Positions 58,157 to 64,000 of a stretch of DNA of 64,000 bases are shown in pieces. Position numbers and translations under genes: made by a program. Within the stretch, counting starts at the first letter, position 1. Every line of letters starts with the position of its first letter. The DNA lies in assembly GCA_017084465.1 (NCBI GenBank), contig CP070896.1, forward strand, positions 1,753,501 through 1,817,500, given 5' to 3'. The DNA comes from Lacrimispora xylanisolvens (lineage in GTDB: Bacteria > Bacillota > Clostridia > Lachnospirales > Lachnospiraceae). Under the pieces are notes generated by a model. That model did not search any database and had not been told where the DNA came from. It saw only the letters and a program-made list of their open reading frames with translations.

Positions 58157-58893
58157 TTAATAGTTGACACTCTCTAAAAAAAGGCCTTCCGGAGGCACGG
58201 TATAACCTGCCATTTGCCGGTCCAGTGCCTTTAATATACCAGACATCTCCTCAGGTCTTCGTTCTTTCAGTCCCACTTCTATTAAAGTGCCCATAAGAAT
58301 TCTTACCATATTATAGAGAAATCCATCTCCGGTAAAACGGACCAAAAGTCTGGTATCCTCTTTTCAAATTCTATTTTCTTTAAATTTCTTACTGTTGACT
58401 TCTTCATCTTCCTGTTAGAACAAAAGCTTTTAAAATCGTGTTCACCGCAGAGTAAAACAGCTGCCTGCTCCATGGCTTTTACATCCAAACTTTTATGAAG
58501 ACCATAAATATATTTACGATCAAACACCTGCTTCTTTTCTCCCATTTCGATACGGTAAAGATATGTCTTTTCCTGTGCATTCAAACGGCTGTGAAACCGC
58601 TCCGACACCTGACCCAGTTCCTTTACCCGAATATCTTCAGGCAGGTAATGATTTAAATACTCCATTATCTCCTGTCCCTTTTTATTTATATCAACGTGAA
58701 AATTTGCAACCTGATTAAGAGCGTGTACCCCTGCATCTGTTCTGCCTGATCCATGTACCTCCACGCTTTGTCCGCATAATCGCTCTAAAACAGTTTCTAT
58801 CTTCCCCTGTATGGTCTGATCAGTATTTCCCTGCTTCTGCCATCCATCATAACGGCTTCCGTCATATTCAACTATAATCCGGTAATTTGTCAT
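58157..58893 (-). CDS. truA: tRNA pseudouridine synthase A (one-base deletion)
   Basis: TruA converts uridines 38-40 in tRNA anticodon arms to pseudouridine. The N terminus IIVEYDGSRYDGWQKQGNTD and the catalytic-aspartate block VHGSGRTDAGVHALNQVANF are diagnostic. The frame breaks because one base is missing in the T4 run 58361-58364. Repair reads IEFEKEDTRLLVRFTGDGFL, joining the second half (YNMVRILMGTLIEVGLKER). Repaired length is about 245 residues, normal. The start lies within the last 26 bases of the VanZ-like gene. It is an essential-type housekeeping gene, so the break is a strong argument for sequence error. Confidence 0.95.
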
Positions 58894-59341
58894 ATTTTAC
58901 TCCATTCTTTTTTGCGTATATAAAAAACAGGAGTGCTGCAATCGCAGTTCCGGCTACCACTCCTGAACAATCCAGCCATACATCAGAGATCTGTCCTGAT
59001 CTTCCCGGTACAAACAGCTGAATGGTTTCATCAATAAAAGGAATCAGAAAACCTGCCATTCCATGAATAAATAACCGTTTCTCCATGGTAATTTCATATG
59101 ATTTCACACATTGATACAAAATTATCCCTAACAGCGTATATTCTGAGAAATGACCTGCCTTTCGGATTATATGCTCTGTGAGCCACCGGCTCTCAATGCC
59201 CGCAGAGATAAACAAATTCCTTAAATACTCCAAAACATGCCCGCTGTCAACCGATGATAAATCTGCTGTCTTAAGAGAGTTGGAGTAAATAAATAAAATA
59301 TATAAGACTGCTGTTACTGTCCACACCAATCTTTTTTTCAT
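58868..59341 (-). CDS. VanZ-family membrane protein
   Basis: About 157 residues with four hydrophobic segments. VWTVTAVLYILFIYSNSLKT is the first. HIIRKAGHFSEYTLLGIILY (with the conserved His and Glu) and IPFIDETIQLFVPGRSGQIS, with DVWLDCSGVVAGT, are the VanZ hallmarks. The ATG at 59341 has GAGGTGAG upstream; the longer GTG start is less likely. VanZ itself gives low-level teicoplanin resistance, but most homologues have unknown envelope roles. It is five bases after the aminotransferase gene and overlaps truA, so the three are one transcript. Confidence 0.9.
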   Translation of the reverse strand: MKKRLVWTVTAVLYILFIYSNSLKTADLSSVDSGHVLEYLRNLFISAGIESRWLTEHIIRKAGHFSEYTLLGIILYQCVKSYEITMEKRLFIHGMAGFLIPFIDETIQLFVPGRSGQISDVWLDCSGVVAGTAIAALLFFIYAKKNGVKYDKLPDYS

Positions 59342-59346
59342 ATGTC

Positions 59347-60513
59347 TCACCTCAAAATTCCACTTTTATCTACCTGCCCGGCAGCCTGAATGAGGATCTC
59401 TTCTTCACGCACCAGCGCAAGTCTTACGAATCCCTCTCCGGAAGGACCAAATGCACTTCCAGGTGTTACCAGTACTCCAGCCTTCTCAAGAAGTTCTCTG
59501 GAAAATGTCTCCGAATCTTTAAATTTGTCCGGAATCTTTGCCCATACAAACATGGTAGCCTGGGGCTTTTCCATATTCCACCCAATTTGGGTCATATGTT
59601 CACACAATGCATCTCTTCGCCTCTCATATGCCTTTCTGGTTGATTCAACACAGGATTGATCCCCTGTAATTGCAGCAATAGCCGCTTTTTGAACAGGCAA
59701 AAACATCCCGTAGTCCATATTAGACTTTAAGGTTTTTATTTTTTCAACTATTTCCCGGTTTCCCAGACAGAATCCAATTCTGGCACCAGCAAGTCCATAG
59801 GTTTTAGAAAGAGAATTAAATTCCACACCAACCTCTTTTGCACCGGGGAAGCTTAAAAAACTGCCGCATTGACGCTGGTCAAAAACCAGTTCACTATAAG
59901 CGTTATCATGTAAAACCACGATGTCATACTTCTTTGCAAATTCAATTAAATTTTTATAGAAGCTGTCAGGTGCCATGACTGTGGTGGGATTATTAGGATA
60001 AGAAACAATCATGAACCTTGCTTTTACTGCTATCTCTTCCGGTATTTCTGAAAAATCGATGAGATAATCCTTTTCTTTCCTCTGGGGCATGTAAAAAAGA
60101 CTGGCTCCAGCCAGTAAAGGACCATCGGCAAATACCGGATAACAGGGATCGGGAACAAGCACGATGTCACCTTCGTCTATAATAGACAGAGCTATATGTG
60201 CCAGCCCCTCCTGAGAACCAAGAAGTGAGCAGATTTCTGATGAAGGATTCAGGGTAACTCCATATCGTCTTTGATACCATAGAGCGGCTGCCTCTAATAG
60301 TTCTTTCTGATCATGTATGGCATAAATATAATTATTGGGATCAGCGGCCGCTTCGCAAAGAGCTTGTGTAATATGTCCAGCCGGCGGAATGTTTGGTGCT
60401 CCCACGCTTAGATCAATTACCGGTTCTCCTTTCTCCTCTTTCTGGCGTTTCAACTCCAGAAGCTTAGAAAAGATTCCCTCTCCAAAATGGTTCATTCTTC
60501 TAGCAAATCGCAT
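59347..60513 (-). CDS. PLP-dependent aminotransferase, class I/II
   Basis: About 388 residues. The start is the ATG at 60513 (MRFARRMNHFGEGIFSKLLE), since GAGGTGG lies seven bases upstream; an ATG two codons earlier is too close to it. Fold-type I features are VPDPCYPVFADGPLLAGA, VSYPNNPTTVMAPDSF, the PLP-phenol Asp in VLHDNAYSELVFD, and the Schiff-base lysine in FNSLSKTYGLAGARIGF. The C-terminal arginine is in GEGFVRLALVREE. The sequence resembles the aspartate/LL-diaminopimelate aminotransferase branch. The substrate is not decided. It is the first gene of the vanZ-truA group. Confidence 0.9.
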   Translation of the reverse strand: MRFARRMNHFGEGIFSKLLELKRQKEEKGEPVIDLSVGAPNIPPAGHITQALCEAAADPNNYIYAIHDQKELLEAAALWYQRRYGVTLNPSSEICSLLGSQEGLAHIALSIIDEGDIVLVPDPCYPVFADGPLLAGASLFYMPQRKEKDYLIDFSEIPEEIAVKARFMIVSYPNNPTTVMAPDSFYKNLIEFAKKYDIVVLHDNAYSELVFDQRQCGSFLSFPGAKEVGVEFNSLSKTYGLAGARIGFCLGNREIVEKIKTLKSNMDYGMFLPVQKAAIAAITGDQSCVESTRKAYERRRDALCEHMTQIGWNMEKPQATMFVWAKIPDKFKDSETFSRELLEKAGVLVTPGSAFGPSGEGFVRLALVREEEILIQAAGQVDKSGILR

Positions 60514-60597
60514 GGGCATACCACCTCTGTCTTTTATTAATAAAATATAATCTTAGTTATTATAGTACAAAGGATCTTATATTACAAGGACAGGCAT

Positions 60598-60642
60598 TAA
60601 AAAAAAGTCCCCAAAAACGGCACATACCGAGTTTGAGGACTT
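60598..60642 (-). terminator. Terminator of the L,D-transpeptidase gene
   Basis: On the minus strand AAGTCC and GGACTT, with inner pairs CAAAC/GTTTTTG and CGG/CCG, form a long stem followed by eight T, three bases after the stop codon. Confidence 0.82.
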
Positions 60643-60645
60643 CAT

Positions 60646-61257
60646 TTATGGACCGATTGTGACCGGAACTCCCAAATTGCAGTAACTCCACAAAATATCC
60701 ATCACATCATTATCAACTGCAACGCATCCATGAGTTGTTCCATCTGGAACTCTGCAACCATGAATCATAATAGCTCCGCCCAGTGCCGTTTCCCACGGTG
60801 GCTGCTGTCCGTTTAAATTAGCATTAATAATTTCATCTCTTTGCTCCTGGGTGATGATTCCCTGCTCAAATCCCCGATTGGCATCTTCTACTCCGGGATA
60901 AGAAAGCCCAAGTGCCAGATATGCCACACTTTTATCATTTCTCGTACAGACGTAAAACTGACCGCTGGGAGTTCTCATATCACCTTCCACCTTTTTGTTT
61001 CCGTCAGAAGACGAGGCACCAATGGAAACGGGATACTCTCCGATTAAAGTCCCATTCTGTTTTAATGTCAGGGTTTTCAACCGTTTGCTCACGTATATGG
61101 ATATACCATTCACCGATGCAGCATTACCTGCCTTTCCACCTGCTCCCGGTCCAACCGCCTCCTGGGCATAACCGGTTGTTGCAGTCAAAGCTATCAATAC
61201 AATTGCCATCAAGCCTGAAAAAATTCTTCTTATCTTTTTACTCATTCTTACGTTCAC
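60646..61257 (-). CDS. Secreted L,D-transpeptidase (YkuD domain)
   Basis: A wall cross-linking enzyme that forms 3-3 links or anchors proteins. The precursor has a signal peptide (FSGLMAIVLIALTATTGYAQ). A mature YkuD domain follows with ISIYVSKRLKTLTLKQNG, DMRTPSGQFYVCTRND and the catalytic block MIHGCRVPDGTTHGCVAVDN (His and Cys of HGC). An additional Cys (HGCRV) sits upstream of the catalytic one. The start is uncertain. GTG at 61257 has AAGGAG seven bases upstream, while an ATG at 61245 or 61263 is also in frame. The domain occurs alone, without LysM or repeats. It is a single gene with its own terminator. Confidence 0.9.
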   Translation of the reverse strand: MNVRMSKKIRRIFSGLMAIVLIALTATTGYAQEAVGPGAGGKAGNAASVNGISIYVSKRLKTLTLKQNGTLIGEYPVSIGASSSDGNKKVEGDMRTPSGQFYVCTRNDKSVAYLALGLSYPGVEDANRGFEQGIITQEQRDEIINANLNGQQPPWETALGGAIMIHGCRVPDGTTHGCVAVDNDVMDILWSYCNLGVPVTIGP

Positions 61258-61281
61258 AACCATACTCCTTCATAACTATAA

Positions 61282-61881
61282 TTAAATACAATGACCTAAA
61301 TAGCTTAAAACGGCCTGATAACAGCCTTCTACACCGGCCAGACCACTGTCCAGGCAAAGGTGGTAATTTTGCGCCTTTCCCCATTCACAGCCTGTATAAT
61401 ACTGATAATAATCTTTTCTTTTCCGATCTGTTTCCCTGATCTTATTCTCTACTAATTCAGGGTCCAGATCTTTATTTAAGGAAATAATCCGCTGGATCCG
61501 GTGTTCAATCCCTGCGTATATAAATAGATTGATGCTGTCTTCCAAAACCCGGTCCGCACACCTTCCAACCATAATACACGGTCCCTTTTCAGCCAGGCTT
61601 TTAATCACTCTGGACTGTGCAAGAAATATCTGATCAGATATAGGTATCTCATACAGAGGGGAAAATGAGGTATAAAGAGGTGGTTCCAATGATTGCTCTG
61701 TTACGGGAATGCTCTCATAATAATTAAGAAACTCAGTCACAGACATATTTGTCTCCTGTGCAGTTAAAGAAATTAATTCTTTGTCGTAGAAAGGGATTTC
61801 AAGTTTCTCTGACAGCTTCATTCCCAGTTCCCTGCCGCCGCTTCCAAACTCTCTGCTTATGGTAATCACACGATCTAACAT
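61282..61881 (-). CDS. Cytidylate kinase-like protein
   Basis: A 199-residue P-loop protein of the cytidylate-kinase-like family. The N terminus RVITISREFGSGGRELGMKL holds the Walker A-like GSGG motif. CIMVGRCADRVLEDSINLFI and ENKIRETDRKRKDYYQYYTG are family blocks. True Cmk has different substrate-binding regions, so the reaction is not certain; a nucleotide or other small substrate is likely. AAGGAGG precedes the start. It lies 18 bases upstream of the L,D-transpeptidase frame, so the two may be cotranscribed. The region from 61882 to the tRNA-Gly at 62109 has no gene that I can see. Confidence 0.86.
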   Translation of the reverse strand: MLDRVITISREFGSGGRELGMKLSEKLEIPFYDKELISLTAQETNMSVTEFLNYYESIPVTEQSLEPPLYTSFSPLYEIPISDQIFLAQSRVIKSLAEKGPCIMVGRCADRVLEDSINLFIYAGIEHRIQRIISLNKDLDPELVENKIRETDRKRKDYYQYYTGCEWGKAQNYHLCLDSGLAGVEGCYQAVLSYLGHCI

Positions 61882-62108
61882 ATACCCTCCTTATCTTCCG
61901 TCAGACAATTCTACCAGTTCCTCATTTCATAACATTCCATTCATACTGCAGAATATCAGGTATTCTTATTTGGTACATCCATCCGCATTTTATCACATTC
62001 TGAAATCTATGTATACCTTATTTCCATATTTCGTCCATATAATCTATCCTGGAAATAAAAAAGACCAGAGTCTTCTATTAAAAGAAGGACTTCCGGTAAA
62101 TAAAAAAA

Positions 62109-62180
62109 GCGCGAGACGGGACTCGAACCCGCGACCCCGACCTTGGCAAGGTCGTACTCCACCAACTGAGCCACTCGCGC
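62109..62180 (-). tRNA. tRNA-Gly (anticodon GCC)
   Basis: A complete cloverleaf on the minus strand: acceptor GCGCGAG/CTCGCGC, anticodon stem CGACC/GGTCG around loop TTGCCAA, giving GCC. The T loop is TTCGAGT. It lies 92 bases after the 23S rRNA end and is followed by seven T, so it is the distal gene of the rRNA transcript. Confidence 0.96.
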
Positions 62181-62272
62181 TTATTAATTATTCTTTTATC
62201 TGGGCATATACCCTCAAAACCACACATTGTTATATATCTTCATCCGTTCTTTCCTCTTACCTAAACCAACCT

Positions 62273-64000
<1,728 letters not shown>

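Overview
This 64 kb window looks like a chromosomal segment of a low-GC Gram-positive anaerobe, most likely a Lachnospiraceae clostridium (Lacrimispora/Enterocloster-like). The evidence is the gene set: Fe-S L-serine dehydratase, Rex, an iron alcohol dehydrogenase, TRAP and CUT1 transporters, YesM/YesN-type two-component genes, DUF5688 and acyl-ACP thioesterase, together with strong AGGAGG ribosome binding sites. The family-level placement is inference. Most genes lie on the minus strand, and the right end is the 3' part of a 23S rRNA gene on that strand.

Layout. 1-1464: serine dehydratase sdaAB (5' end missing) and sdaAA. 1487-5004: YcxB-like protein and a dctPQM TRAP transporter. 5276-9974: argH, a YfhO-family membrane protein and a GtrA-family protein. 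10043-11852: apbE and cbiK. 11986-16876: iron alcohol dehydrogenase, LysR regulator, rex, queA and an anchored extracytoplasmic protein. 16989-17060: tRNA-Arg(CCG). 17240-18906: a small accessory island with a secreted Gly-rich protein, a translationally coupled tiny membrane protein and a two-helix membrane protein. 19176-23588: MMPL/RND transporter with a secreted coiled-coil partner. 23853-25975: DUF5688 protein and a ThrE-type exporter, converging. 25995-28318: feoB and feoA behind a Fur-box-like site. 28348-30333: uvrB. 30450-33945: two consecutive leuC/leuD-type dehydratases. 34139-35167: threonine aldolase-like enzyme. 35231-39351: S41 protease, EnvC-like M23 hydrolase, ftsX and ftsE (cell-division hydrolase control). 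39442-39798: three 120-bp tandem repeats. 39827-42126: CdaR/PucR regulator and an MsmK/UgpC-type ATPase. 42448-44630: methyltransferase, cvfB, acyl-ACP thioesterase. 44826-44897: tRNA-Gln. 45061-54626: a glycan-use locus (GH2, two permeases, binding protein, sensor kinase, AraC-type response regulator, GH105). 54700-54770: second tRNA-Gln. 54866-61881: anti-sigma/ECF sigma pair, CDF metal transporter, truA, VanZ-like protein, aminotransferase, L,D-transpeptidase and a cytidylate-kinase-like protein. 62109-64000: tRNA-Gly(GCC) and the 23S rRNA end, with no 5S gene after it.

The most important property of the sequence is technical. I count 30 single-base insertions or deletions that break about 23 reading frames, nearly all in short homopolymers. 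Thirteen of them are runs of six that should be five. They hit housekeeping genes such as uvrB, truA, argH, feoB and leuC, and every one is repaired by a single base. I read them as consensus errors, not as pseudogenes. Coordinates below therefore give the repaired gene, with the indel position stated. Reading through these errors also exposes a small membrane protein in the 17-19 kb island that would otherwise look like empty DNA.

The genes suggest amino-acid (serine, threonine) and carbohydrate fermentation under redox control by Rex, Fur-controlled ferrous iron uptake, and uptake of uronate-containing oligosaccharides by a CUT1 transporter that lacks its own ATPase. The ATPase at 41017-42126 may serve that transporter. 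The best candidates for something undescribed are the secreted-protein island at 17240-18906, the MMPL/coiled-coil pair, the duplicated leuCD set with non-standard specificity loops, and the 120-bp repeats in front of ftsE.
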